A DNA stretch of 24,129 bases from JAGOZV01 sp964622895 (GTDB taxonomy: Bacteria; Patescibacteriota; Saccharimonadia; Saccharimonadales; Saccharimonadaceae), in contig CAZUSB010000008.1 of NCBI GenBank assembly GCA_964622895.1, positions 1 through 24,129 on the forward strand, in the 5' to 3' direction. The translations under genes were made by a program, and so were the position numbers. The notes beneath the pieces were generated by a model that saw only the letters and a list, made by a program, of their open reading frames with translations, had not been told where the DNA came from and did no database searches. Below are positions 8,332-16,325 of the stretch, in pieces. Within the stretch, counting starts at the first letter, position 1. The number at the start of each line of letters is the position of its first letter.

Positions 8332-8901
8332 ATGTTAATATTAAAAAACAAACTTGAGAATATGGATTATCAATCCGTTACTGTGGAGTTTTCATTCAAT
8401 GGCAACCCAGTGGATAAAAGTAACGATATAGAAAAATTCTTGATTAAAGTTATTAAAAGTTATTTTTCAATTGAAAGCGTTTTAGATAAAGAAGAAATGT
8501 TTGACTTATTAGCTTACAACTTTGCTACGAGCAAACTACACTTTCTAGTACACGCAACTAATAGTGCCGAAATCGATGAATTTGTGGCTTATATATCTAA
8601 GCACTACAGGCTATGGACGGGACAAGATACAAGTTGTCATATCGCTGAAAATACAAAAATAAAAGAACATATGCTACTTAAAGAGAGTGCACGAATACAC
8701 ACCCTTGAAGAAAATTGGGAAAATGCAAACTGCTCATCGTTACGTTGTTATTTATATGATGATACTCCTACATGGATGGCTAGCCATCACATTAAAAAAG
8801 TGTACGGGAACGCCGTAGATTACTACCAATATCTTAAAATTTACAGAAGCAAGGAAGCATTGATTAATTTAAAGTCCTTGGCTGGTGTGAGCGTGGCATA
8901 A
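8332..8901 (+). CDS. Protein resembling a catalytically inactive Y1/RAYT transposase-like fold
   Basis: The ATG at 8332 is preferred (189 residues) because the upstream in-frame GTG at 8320 lies inside the ribosome binding site AAGGAG (8315-8320). By eye the layout follows REP-associated/IS200-like tyrosine transposases: LAYNFATSKLHFLVHA (60-75) matches the strand normally written as xNHVHLLV, then a helix like the LxxxLxxxYxxxxN helix, then SARIHTLEENWENANCSSLRCYL (119-141) matches the usual DYIHLNPVxxG...WSSYRAYL, and TPTWMASHHIKKVYG...YYQYL matches the PWLD...YxxF end. The first histidine of the HUH motif is replaced by lysine (K68-L-H70), and the tyrosine expected before IH is arginine (R121), so nuclease activity is unlikely. 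The gene has its own promoter. Without a profile search the family call stays tentative; the CDS itself is well supported. Confidence 0.75.
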   Translation: MLILKNKLENMDYQSVTVEFSFNGNPVDKSNDIEKFLIKVIKSYFSIESVLDKEEMFDLLAYNFATSKLHFLVHATNSAEIDEFVAYISKHYRLWTGQDTSCHIAENTKIKEHMLLKESARIHTLEENWENANCSSLRCYLYDDTPTWMASHHIKKVYGNAVDYYQYLKIYRSKEALINLKSLAGVSVA

Positions 8902-8941
8902 AATCTTTCTACGACTAATAGAAAAATCTTACTCATAGGGG

Positions 8942-8950
8942 TGGTATAAT
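8942..8950 (+). promoter_or_regulatory. Promoter of the cell-wall operon, leaderless
   Basis: TGGTATAAT is an extended -10 with a perfect TATAAT at 8945-8950. Seven or eight bases after the hexamer lies the A of the ATG at 8958, so the mRNA should start on or next to the start codon. No good -35 and no Shine-Dalgarno are seen. Confidence 0.65.
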
Positions 8951-8957
8951 ATAAGAT

Positions 8958-10241
8958 ATGTCTACAAAGCAACAGTTAACTGCAGGAGCGAGAAAATTAT
9001 TGCCTGCAGGCGCATTAGCTAGGCTGGAAGAGTCTTACCGAAAAGGAAGAGTCAAAGCGGTCACTGTGCGACACGGAAACCCAGCAAAGAACTTACGAGT
9101 AATTGCGGTTACTGGGACAAATGGCAAAACAACAACAGTTAATTATTTGAATAATATTTTAAAACACGCTGGCTATAAAACTGCAATGTTTTCTACCGCG
9201 GTTATTGAGATAAATGATCAGTCAAAAATTAACGATCTAAATGTCACCGTTGCAACGACTGACGAGATGCAAAGGTTTTTTAAGCAAGCTAAACAAGCCA
9301 AGGTTGATTTTGTAGTGCTAGAAGTAACGAGTCATGCTTTGCACCAACACAAGCTAGCAACTGTCCCGATTGAGATGGCTATCATGACGAATCTTACTCA
9401 AGACCATCTAGATTATCACAAAACTATGGATAAATATGCACAGGCAAAAAGTATATTATTTAAAAATTCGCCACAATTCATCGTATTAAATAAAGATGAC
9501 GAGTGGTATAAGTATTTCGATAAGTTTCAAGCGAAAAACCAAAAAATTACTTATGGTAAAAATAAATCAGCAGACGCAGTTATCACAAAAGTTAAGTCAT
9601 ACACTGACGGTAACGTTGCCGATATCGCTATAGATCATCAGGTGAAAATCAAATTATCTACGCACATGCCGGGGGAATACAATGTTTATAATGCGACCGC
9701 CGCCGCAACGGCTGCTTATTTGCTAGGTTTAAAAACAAAAGATATTGTGGGAGGCGTAAAAACATTAGAGTCTATCCCGGGGAGATTTGAATTAGTGCCA
9801 TTAAACAAGCCGTATCAGGTCGTGGTGGATTACGCCCACACACCTGACGCTCTAGAGCAATTATTAAAAACTGCTAAAAACATCACAAAACAAAGAGTGA
9901 TTTTGGTGTTTGGTGCAACTGGCGACAGAGATAAAGGAAAGCGCAAAATAATGGGAGAGATTGCCGCAAAGTATGCCGACAGAATATTTGTGACGGATGA
10001 AGAGAGCTATAGTGAAGACCCAGCTATCATTCGCAAGATGATTATGGAGGGGATAAACAAGTCGGGCAGGTCAGCCAAGGCAACTGAAATTGCAGATCGC
10101 AAAGAAGCAATAGAGCGCGCATTAAGTGTCGCAAAAAAAGGTGACATTGTTTTAGTAACCGGTATGGGACATGAAAAGTTTCGTGTAATAAATGGCGAGA
10201 AGATACCCTGGAGTGATACCGAGGTCCTAAAAAATGCCTAG
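8958..10241 (+). CDS. MurE-like Mur ligase with shortened N-terminus
   Basis: The 427-residue product is closest to UDP-N-acetylmuramoyl-tripeptide synthetase (MurE), which adds the third amino acid of the peptidoglycan stem. The P-loop TGTNGKTT is at 52-59. It is followed by LEVTSHALHQH, the TQDHLDYH...YAQAKSILF segment holding the carbamylated-lysine position, the YNATAAATAAY motif, VVDYAHTPDALE and VFGATGDRDKGKR. Typical MurE proteins are about 480-500 residues with a UDP-binding N-terminal domain of nearly 100; here only about 50 residues precede the P-loop. Where MurE normally has DNPR, which reads the diaminopimelate side chain, this protein has EESY before SEDP, and GKGHE is GMGHE. The residue it adds cannot be predicted. 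It opens an operon and overlaps the MurF-like gene by 8 bases. Confidence 0.85.
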   Translation: MSTKQQLTAGARKLLPAGALARLEESYRKGRVKAVTVRHGNPAKNLRVIAVTGTNGKTTTVNYLNNILKHAGYKTAMFSTAVIEINDQSKINDLNVTVATTDEMQRFFKQAKQAKVDFVVLEVTSHALHQHKLATVPIEMAIMTNLTQDHLDYHKTMDKYAQAKSILFKNSPQFIVLNKDDEWYKYFDKFQAKNQKITYGKNKSADAVITKVKSYTDGNVADIAIDHQVKIKLSTHMPGEYNVYNATAAATAAYLLGLKTKDIVGGVKTLESIPGRFELVPLNKPYQVVVDYAHTPDALEQLLKTAKNITKQRVILVFGATGDRDKGKRKIMGEIAAKYADRIFVTDEESYSEDPAIIRKMIMEGINKSGRSAKATEIADRKEAIERALSVAKKGDIVLVTGMGHEKFRVINGEKIPWSDTEVLKNA

Positions 10242-11499
10242 TCTTTCGGGGTTAAAAAAGAAGCTCTATTTTGTTGTGGCGAGATATTTCACCTTCTGGG
10301 CTAATTTCAGCCTAAGGAGATGGAATCCGCGTGTTTTTGCCTTGACTGGATCTGTTGGCAAAACGACGTTATTGAATCTCCTAGAGGTACAGCTAAAAAA
10401 GACCGCCCATTATTCTCACAACGCTAATAGTGTTTATGGAATTTCCTTTGATATTTTGGGATTAACCGGCATAGAAGGTTCTAAGTTAAAATGGATTAGT
10501 TTGTTTTTACTGGCGCCTTGGCGAGCGTTTACCTTTACTCATACTGAGCCGATTTACGTCGTAGAGATTGATGGGGAGCGACCTTATGAAACTGAAATGT
10601 TAGCTCGTTGGCTAAATCCTGAGCTTACCTTTTGGGTTAGTTTTGGGCGCAGTCATGCTATGCAGTTTGATGCACAAGTAAAGCAGGGAAGGTTTGAAAA
10701 TGTAGACCAGGCGATTCTCCATGAATTTGCATGGTTGGCTAAACTTACACAAAAAGCTATCATTTATAATTCAAATGATAAAAATATCAACTCAGTCATA
10801 CAGGATTTGGAGATAGAAAAAATCCCGATTACTAAAAAAACATTAAAAAATTATCAAGTTTGGCCAGATAAAACTATTTTAAATGTTGGGGGTACGGATT
10901 TTACATTTAATCAGCCGATGCCAAAAGAAGTATATGTGCAGGTGGCTATGGTAAAGGCTTTAGCAGAATATTTAGGTGAAAAACCAGTTACGAACTTTAT
11001 TAATTATATCCAACCACCCGGACGCAGTAATTATTACAACGGTATTAGGGGGCTGAAATTAATCGACAGCAGCTACAACGCACACCTCATCAGTATGAAA
11101 TCAATGATAGATATGTACACCGAAATGATTGCTGATAAAAAATGGATTGTTGTCGGCGATATTGTTGATCAAGGTGAGACGGAAGAGGAACAACATAGAG
11201 AGCTGGGGGAAATTCTAAATAAAGCAGATTTTGATTTTTATATTTTCGTCGGGCGACGCACACAAAACTATACATATCCAGAAATTAATCAGAAAAAAGC
11301 GGTTAGTTTTTTACATCCCAAAGACGCATTGAAATATATTAAAAATGAAATATCTGGCGATGAAGTAATTTTATTTAAAGGTAGTCAGTATCTTGAGGGG
11401 GTAATTGCTGAGTTATTGACTAACGAAGACGACGTTCAAACTCTTCCGCGTCAAGACGAAGCTGGCAAAAAACGTCGCGCTCGCTGGGGGCTAAAATAA
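10234..11499 (+). CDS. MurF-like Mur ligase with shortened N-terminus
   Basis: The 421-residue protein has a MurF-type P-loop, TGSVGKTT at 38-45, a short central region, the DSSYNAHLISMKSMIDM segment that corresponds to the DxYNANPxSM motif of MurF, and GDIVDQGETEEEQHRELGE corresponding to GDMLELG...HxxxG. MurF joins D-Ala-D-Ala (or a depsipeptide) to the UDP-MurNAc-tripeptide. Ordinary MurF has about 100 residues before the P-loop; here there are 37, basic and aromatic (KKKLYFVVARYFTFW), which might contact the membrane. That makes a lipid-linked or otherwise different substrate possible. It is coupled to the MurE-like gene by an 8-base overlap and to the hydrolase by a TAATG overlap. The C-terminal end is lysine/arginine-rich. 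The family assignment is good, the exact substrate is inferred. Confidence 0.8.
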   Translation: MPSLSGLKKKLYFVVARYFTFWANFSLRRWNPRVFALTGSVGKTTLLNLLEVQLKKTAHYSHNANSVYGISFDILGLTGIEGSKLKWISLFLLAPWRAFTFTHTEPIYVVEIDGERPYETEMLARWLNPELTFWVSFGRSHAMQFDAQVKQGRFENVDQAILHEFAWLAKLTQKAIIYNSNDKNINSVIQDLEIEKIPITKKTLKNYQVWPDKTILNVGGTDFTFNQPMPKEVYVQVAMVKALAEYLGEKPVTNFINYIQPPGRSNYYNGIRGLKLIDSSYNAHLISMKSMIDMYTEMIADKKWIVVGDIVDQGETEEEQHRELGEILNKADFDFYIFVGRRTQNYTYPEINQKKAVSFLHPKDALKYIKNEISGDEVILFKGSQYLEGVIAELLTNEDDVQTLPRQDEAGKKRRARWGLK

Positions 11500-12191
11500 T
11501 GGCAAAAAAAGTTTTCATCATCCATGGTTGGACGTATACTATCGCGCCGTGGACTTCAGTGGTGTCGGTTTTGAAATCTCGTAATATAAACCCAACACAG
11601 TTAAAAGTTCCGGGATTGACCACGCAGAGTAAAAATACCTACACCATAGAAGATTATGTTGATTGGCTACAAAATGAGCTTGAGGGCGAAAAAGATCCGA
11701 TAATTATTGCGCACTCAAATGGCGGTCGAATAGCCTTGAACTATCTAAACAAATATCCAAAAAGTTTTAGTAAATTAATTTTAATTGGAAGCGCAGGTAT
11801 TTACGATGATCAACAATCAACAACATTTAAAAAACAAACCCTACAAAGTTTAGCGAAAATTTTCCAGCCACTGGCGAAAATACCGCTGGCTCGTAAAGTC
11901 GTCTATAGAATTATTGGAGTGCAAGATTATCATCAAGCTCCAGAAAATATGAAAAAAACTCTACAAAACGTCATAGATAGTGACAAAAGGCTAGCGATTA
12001 AGGATAATGGAGTAGATACAGTACTGTTGTGGGGTCAAAAAGATGACGCCACTCCACCCTGGATGGGCGAGAAGATGCACAAATATTTGCCTGGATCACA
12101 ACTAAAAATGTTTGGCGATTGGGGTCATGCTCCTTACATCACTCATCCGTACGAGTTAGCAAATGAATTAACAAAAGAGATTAACAAATGA
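11499..12191 (+). CDS. Alpha/beta hydrolase
   Basis: The 230-residue protein has an alpha/beta-hydrolase core: the oxyanion-type HGW at 9-11, the nucleophile elbow AHSNGG with Ser73, an acid in WGQKDDATP (Asp182 or 183), and the C-terminal GHAP with His210. A short cap lies between about 105 and 165. There is no signal peptide, so it acts in the cytoplasm, on an ester, thioester or amide that cannot be read from sequence. Its place inside the wall operon, overlapping the MurF-like gene by one base and the DegT-like gene by four (ATGA), suggests a role in precursor processing. It ends with TGA, showing that TGA is a stop codon in this genome. Confidence 0.85.
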   Translation: MAKKVFIIHGWTYTIAPWTSVVSVLKSRNINPTQLKVPGLTTQSKNTYTIEDYVDWLQNELEGEKDPIIIAHSNGGRIALNYLNKYPKSFSKLILIGSAGIYDDQQSTTFKKQTLQSLAKIFQPLAKIPLARKVVYRIIGVQDYHQAPENMKKTLQNVIDSDKRLAIKDNGVDTVLLWGQKDDATPPWMGEKMHKYLPGSQLKMFGDWGHAPYITHPYELANELTKEINK

Positions 12192-13378
12192 TATTTCAAT
12201 CACTGGCACCACAATTTAATTTTAAATCAGCCCTAAGACATCTAACTATTAAAGGGAGACCCCAAGATAGCGACAATTTAAAAGAGTATCTTTTAGAGAA
12301 ATACCAAGGTACAAATATTGAACTTTATCACAAGGGTCGAACAGCGCTAGCTGAAGCAGTGCGCATTACTACAGGTGGTGAGGGGAGAGTTTTAGTGACT
12401 GGCCTTACTTGTTACAGTGTTGAGCAGGCTGTATTAGCTGCGGGCTGTCGCCCAATTTTTGTTGATATTACCTATAAAGATCTCCAGTTTTCAAAAAGTT
12501 CTCTAGAAAAAGCCTTCGAAGATTATGACGATATCAAAGCAATAATTATTCAAAACACACTAGGTGTTCCAGCTAGTATAAGCACAATCACACAACTAGC
12601 CAAAGAAAAAGAGATCGCTATTATAGAAGACTTAGCGCATTCAGTCGGCTCTCGTTATCTTGATGGCACAGAGGTAGGGATGATTGGTGATGTTGTGATG
12701 TTGTCATTTGGTCGAGACAAAGCTGTTGACGTAACAAATGGTGGTGCGGTAATCACAAGAGCAGATTTCAATAGAAGATTACGTAAACCACAAAAATCAA
12801 TGCCCCTAAAAAGCTATGTTAGGGACCGTATCTATCCAATTTTTGCTAAAACATCACGTTTTTTCTACCCCATAGGGATTGGCAGAGCAATGATTATGTG
12901 GTTCTATAAAATGAAATGGGCGGTCAAATCTTCCGAGGGTGAAGTGGATTATGAGCTAAAAATGAGCAATTGGCAGGCGAGGTTAGCGCTTGAAAAATTA
13001 AAAGAGATGCCCGCGACTATTAAACATCGACAAGAAATGGCGAGCAAGATCATCAAAGAGATTTATTTAACCCCAATCACCAACGCAAGCTACGAAGCTG
13101 CGTCATTGATTCGTGTGCCTTTTGTGGTTGAAAATCGTCACGAGATACTCCAAGAGTTAAAGTCTGTTGGTATATATCTTGAGGATGTTTGGTATGACGC
13201 GCCAGTTTCGCCACGACGCCACCTAAAAGACTCACTATTTATCCGTAGTGAAGCGCCAAAAGCAGTTAAAATTTCCAATGAGATAATTAATATTCCAACT
13301 TATACTAATCTAACAAAACACGACTTAGACGCGATTATATTAATAGTAAATAGGGTTGCCAAAGATGCTAAGCGTTAA
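12188..13378 (+). CDS. DegT/DnrJ/EryC1/StrS-family PLP enzyme
   Basis: The 396-residue protein looks like a fold-type I PLP aminotransferase of the DegT/DnrJ/EryC1/StrS family, most of which aminate keto-sugars bound to nucleotides. The order of motifs fits: VLVTGLTCYSVEQAVLAAGCRPIFVDI (68-94), the PLP-nitrogen aspartate in IIEDLAHSVGS (Asp148), and the internal-aldimine lysine in SFGRDKAVDVTNGGAVIT (Lys178) where family members usually have SFxxxKxxxxGEGG. A basic, aromatic insertion follows at about 200-235 (FAKTSRFFYPIGIGRAMIMWFYK). The C-terminal half is divergent. The gene is fully embedded between the Mur ligases and the tandem FemAB genes, suggesting it supplies or modifies an amino sugar or amino acid for the wall. 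It overlaps the next gene by 14 bases. Confidence 0.82.
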   Translation: MIFQSLAPQFNFKSALRHLTIKGRPQDSDNLKEYLLEKYQGTNIELYHKGRTALAEAVRITTGGEGRVLVTGLTCYSVEQAVLAAGCRPIFVDITYKDLQFSKSSLEKAFEDYDDIKAIIIQNTLGVPASISTITQLAKEKEIAIIEDLAHSVGSRYLDGTEVGMIGDVVMLSFGRDKAVDVTNGGAVITRADFNRRLRKPQKSMPLKSYVRDRIYPIFAKTSRFFYPIGIGRAMIMWFYKMKWAVKSSEGEVDYELKMSNWQARLALEKLKEMPATIKHRQEMASKIIKEIYLTPITNASYEAASLIRVPFVVENRHEILQELKSVGIYLEDVWYDAPVSPRRHLKDSLFIRSEAPKAVKISNEIINIPTYTNLTKHDLDAIILIVNRVAKDAKR

Positions 13379-14375
13379 AGATCCTACCGCAAAAGACTGG
13401 AAAGATATTGCCACACGTTTTAACGAAGCAAATTTTTTGCAGAGTAAGCAATGGCAGGATTTACATGAAAAACTTGGTATGAAAACAACGACTCGAATTT
13501 TATATGACGGAAATGAGATGAGTGGCTTTATGCTGGTTGTCGTCAAAGACGCTAAAAGAGGAAGGTATTTGGAGATTGCTGGCGGACCATTATTTGATAG
13601 TACAAACTTGAAGCTATGGGAGGCTATCAACAAAGAAATTCAAGCTATCGGTAAAAAATATGATGCGGTTTTTGCAAGAGTTCGACTACAAACCACAAAG
13701 TCTAATAAAACTGAAACACTACTAATAAATTCGGGCTACAAAAAAGCACCAATGCACCTGCACGCCGAGCACACCTCGGTGATTGATCTGGAGCCCACTG
13801 TTGAAAATCTACTAGAGAACATGAGACGACAAACTCGTTACGAAGTTAAAAAATCCAAGAAACAAGATATTACGGTTCAAGCCTATCCTGCCAGAGATAA
13901 AATCAGTCAATTCATAGACTTGCAGCAAGAAACCGCTAAAAGACAAGGTTTTATAACATCATCACCAACTTTTTTGAAAGCATTAACTGAGTCATTTGGT
14001 GATAGTGTTAAAATATACGTCAGCGAGCATGGGGGTGATATCCTAAACATGGCGTTGGTGATATTACAGGGAAAAGAAGCAGTATATTTTGAGGCGGCTA
14101 GTTCCGAGAAGTCATACAAGTTTTCTGGCTCGTACGCACTTTTATGGCAATTGATTCAAGACGCAAAAAAAGACGGCTATGAAAGGCTGAATCTTTGGGG
14201 TATCGCATACAATGACGATCCTCAAAATAGATATGCAGGAGTAACCACATTCAAAAGAGGTTTCGGTGGGCAAGATATAACATACATGCCAGCGCACGAC
14301 TTTGTCTTTAATAAAACAAAATACTTAGTCAACTGGACGGTAGAAACCGCACGCCGCAAAAAAAGGAGACTATAG
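13365..14375 (+). CDS. FemAB-like peptidoglycan aminoacyltransferase, tandem copy 1
   Basis: The product is a 336-residue FemABX-type protein. The ATG at 13365 is chosen over the in-frame TTG at 13356 because AGGG at 13352-13355 is spaced well for it and because its N-terminus then matches the other two FemAB-like proteins here. Family features include ANFLQSKQWQDLHEKLG near the start, KRGRYLEIAGGPLFD, NMRRQTRYEVKKSKK before the second GNAT domain, and YERLNLWGIAYNDDP...GVTTFKRGFGG near the C-terminus. It would add an amino acid to the lipid II stem peptide from aminoacyl-tRNA at the inner membrane face. It is a clear paralog of the next gene, with which it shares AGGPL, GYKKAPM and FKRGFG, and is separated from it by no bases. 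Confidence 0.88.
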   Translation: MLSVKDPTAKDWKDIATRFNEANFLQSKQWQDLHEKLGMKTTTRILYDGNEMSGFMLVVVKDAKRGRYLEIAGGPLFDSTNLKLWEAINKEIQAIGKKYDAVFARVRLQTTKSNKTETLLINSGYKKAPMHLHAEHTSVIDLEPTVENLLENMRRQTRYEVKKSKKQDITVQAYPARDKISQFIDLQQETAKRQGFITSSPTFLKALTESFGDSVKIYVSEHGGDILNMALVILQGKEAVYFEAASSEKSYKFSGSYALLWQLIQDAKKDGYERLNLWGIAYNDDPQNRYAGVTTFKRGFGGQDITYMPAHDFVFNKTKYLVNWTVETARRKKRRL

Positions 14376-15392
14376 ATGCAGATAAAAGATGTTATCGATA
14401 AAAAACAATGGGAAGATTTTGTACAGGCTCGGCCTGAAGCTAATTTTTTACAGAGTTGGCAGTGGGGAGAGTTCCACAAAAACAGAGGTAAACGAATTTT
14501 CCGACGTGGTCTATATAACGATAATCAATTGATTGGGGTTTATACCGGACAGATTGAAAATGCGCGACGCGGCAAGCGACTTGAAATCGCCGGTGGTCCG
14601 TTGATTGACTGGGATGACAAACAAGTTGTGAAAATAACAACAGAAGACATTAAAAAACAGACAAAAATAGCTAACGCAGTCTTTGCACGAATTCGTCCAC
14701 AAGAGCCATATTCCGATAAGATGGCAGAGATACTGAAAGATAATGGTTACAAAAAAGCACCGATGTATTTGAGTGTAGAGCTGGCTGGTGTATTAGATTT
14801 AACAAAAAATGAAGAAGAAATATTAAAAGGGATGCGACAAAGATTGCGTCGCGCCCTCAGAAAGGCCGCAAAAAATAAGATCACTGTTGAGACAAGCACA
14901 AACCCCAATGACATAGATGCTTTTTATGACATTCAGCTCCAGACAGCAAAGCGACAAGAATTTGTTGCCTTTAGTAAAGAGTTTTTCAAAAAACAATTCA
15001 AAGCATTTAGCGATGACGACCAGGTTGTTTTGTATACTGCAAAACTAAACGACGAGATTTTAGCACAAAACTTCATGATATTTTATGGCAACGAAGCGTC
15101 GTATCATTATGGTGTCAGCACAGAGCTTGGAACGAAACTATCGGGCGCGCCATTACTACACATGAGAGCGATGGAAGACGCTCGCAAAAAAGGAATAAAG
15201 CGCTATAATTTTTGGGGAATTGTAGACGAAGACGATACCGAACATCGTTTTTATGGAGTAAGTGTCTTTAAGAGGGGATTTGGTGTGGATGAACTGCAAT
15301 ATACACCAGCCCATGACTTAGTGGTTAATTCAAAAAAATACGCCGGCACCTGGTTGATTGAAACGGCACGCCGCAAGGTCCGTAAGGTTTAA
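14376..15392 (+). CDS. FemAB-like peptidoglycan aminoacyltransferase, tandem copy 2
   Basis: This 338-residue protein is the second member of a tandem pair. It starts right after the TAG of copy 1 and is preceded by a good ribosome binding site (AAAGGAGA). It shows ANFLQSWQWGEFHK, RRGKRLEIAGGPLIDW, MRQRLRRALRKAAKNK before the second GNAT domain, TAKRQEFVAF, and KRYNFWGIVDEDDTEHRFYGVSVFKRGFG. It probably adds a further residue of a peptide cross-bridge after or beside copy 1, in the way FemA and FemB act in sequence in Staphylococcus aureus; which residue is unknown. It is the last gene of the operon that starts at 8958, and a separate consensus promoter begins 19 bases after its stop. Confidence 0.88.
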   Translation: MQIKDVIDKKQWEDFVQARPEANFLQSWQWGEFHKNRGKRIFRRGLYNDNQLIGVYTGQIENARRGKRLEIAGGPLIDWDDKQVVKITTEDIKKQTKIANAVFARIRPQEPYSDKMAEILKDNGYKKAPMYLSVELAGVLDLTKNEEEILKGMRQRLRRALRKAAKNKITVETSTNPNDIDAFYDIQLQTAKRQEFVAFSKEFFKKQFKAFSDDDQVVLYTAKLNDEILAQNFMIFYGNEASYHYGVSTELGTKLSGAPLLHMRAMEDARKKGIKRYNFWGIVDEDDTEHRFYGVSVFKRGFGVDELQYTPAHDLVVNSKKYAGTWLIETARRKVRKV

Positions 15393-15410
15393 CCCTTTAC
15401 CATAAGTATA

Positions 15411-15439
15411 TTGACAAAATATCAAAAACGTGCTATTAT
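15411..15439 (+). promoter_or_regulatory. Consensus promoter giving a leaderless mRNA
   Basis: TTGACA (15411-15416), exactly 17 bases, then TATTAT (15434-15439) with TG at 15431-15432, an extended -10. Seven bases after the hexamer is 15446, the A of the next ATG. This is the strongest promoter of the leaderless type in the window. Confidence 0.8.
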
Positions 15440-15445
15440 TAGAGT

Positions 15446-16294
15446 ATGTATAGACCTGAATCCACCACCAGGGTTACGCCCGCAGAAATAATAGAGACCA
15501 CCAAAAGATCAGATGAGTATCTACAGGTGAAGAATGAAGCAAGCGCAAGAAGTTATGGCGCAACTGCGCTTTGGTCCACTGGGAATGTTGCTAGCGAGGC
15601 TATGTATAGAGTCAGTGAACGCATAGAGAGTGAAGATCCACAAAATCGTCCAGAGGCACAACTCTATAAATACCTTTCGTTTATGCCTGACTATATTAAG
15701 TCCGAAAGACAGTTAGAGCTTAACCGAAGGAGAATGAGTAAACAGGAATACGATGATAACTTAGAAAATGTCATCAATATGAATCATGTCATACGAGAGA
15801 TCATAGACGAAGAAACATTTGATACTATGAGTGATATGTTAAACTACGCCCAAAAATATCTACTACAGTCAAGGCTTCCTAGAGATATGATTAAATATGG
15901 CGAAAAGAAACTTAAACAAGTCATAGACGGCATGAGGCATGAAGTTGCAGCACAGAGCGCCTTAACAAAAGTAGCAGGTGTCGTAGAGGTTAGGGAGAGT
16001 AAAACTGTCGCAGAAGAACAAGAAGGTGTTGATTTAACGGTAGAGTTCGCAGACGGCACAACGCTTGATCTTGATATTAAGTCTACTCCTTATAATGCAA
16101 ATAAAGCTAATAATGACAGATTGAGCCATACACATGCTATTATATGGTCGGGATTTGAGTGGGATGATTTCAACGCACAACTTATCCCAGATAATAATAC
16201 GATAAATAGTAAAACAGAGTACTTTAGTCAGGTGATAAATAACATTAAAAAAACCCAACCGCACCTGATAAAACAACCGACCCTTGTTAGTTAA
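15446..16294 (+). CDS. Putative PD-(D/E)XK nuclease-fold protein
   Basis: The 282-residue protein is not one I recognise by name. Residues 1-150 are mostly helical and charged, including SERQLELNRRRMSKQEYDDN. Residues about 160-215 resemble the core of the PD-(D/E)XK superfamily: Glu166 in a helix (GMRHEVAAQSAL), EGVDLTVEFADGTTLDLDIKS with Asp196 in the first strand, then D210-I-K212 as the (D/E)xK pair. That spacing, with a beta hairpin between, is typical of restriction-like nucleases. No recognition domain, methylase or helicase lies beside it. The start is fixed by a consensus promoter whose predicted +1 is the ATG. It may be a DNA repair or defence nuclease, or a structural relative without activity. 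It is followed 31 bases later by a small unknown gene. Confidence 0.75.
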   Translation: MYRPESTTRVTPAEIIETTKRSDEYLQVKNEASARSYGATALWSTGNVASEAMYRVSERIESEDPQNRPEAQLYKYLSFMPDYIKSERQLELNRRRMSKQEYDDNLENVINMNHVIREIIDEETFDTMSDMLNYAQKYLLQSRLPRDMIKYGEKKLKQVIDGMRHEVAAQSALTKVAGVVEVRESKTVAEEQEGVDLTVEFADGTTLDLDIKSTPYNANKANNDRLSHTHAIIWSGFEWDDFNAQLIPDNNTINSKTEYFSQVINNIKKTQPHLIKQPTLVS

Positions 16295-16325
16295 TTATAA
16301 TTATTATAAAAATATTTGAACAATT

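Noticed and set aside
12185..12191. UGA recoded as glycine, as in Gracilibacteria/Absconditabacteria
   Set aside because: The alpha/beta hydrolase ends in TGA within a typical ATGA coupling overlap, and no gene needs in-frame TGA to be read through.
13356..13364. TTG at 13356 as the start of FemAB copy 1
   Set aside because: The ATG at 13365 is well spaced from AGGG and gives an N-terminus that aligns with the other two FemAB-like proteins.
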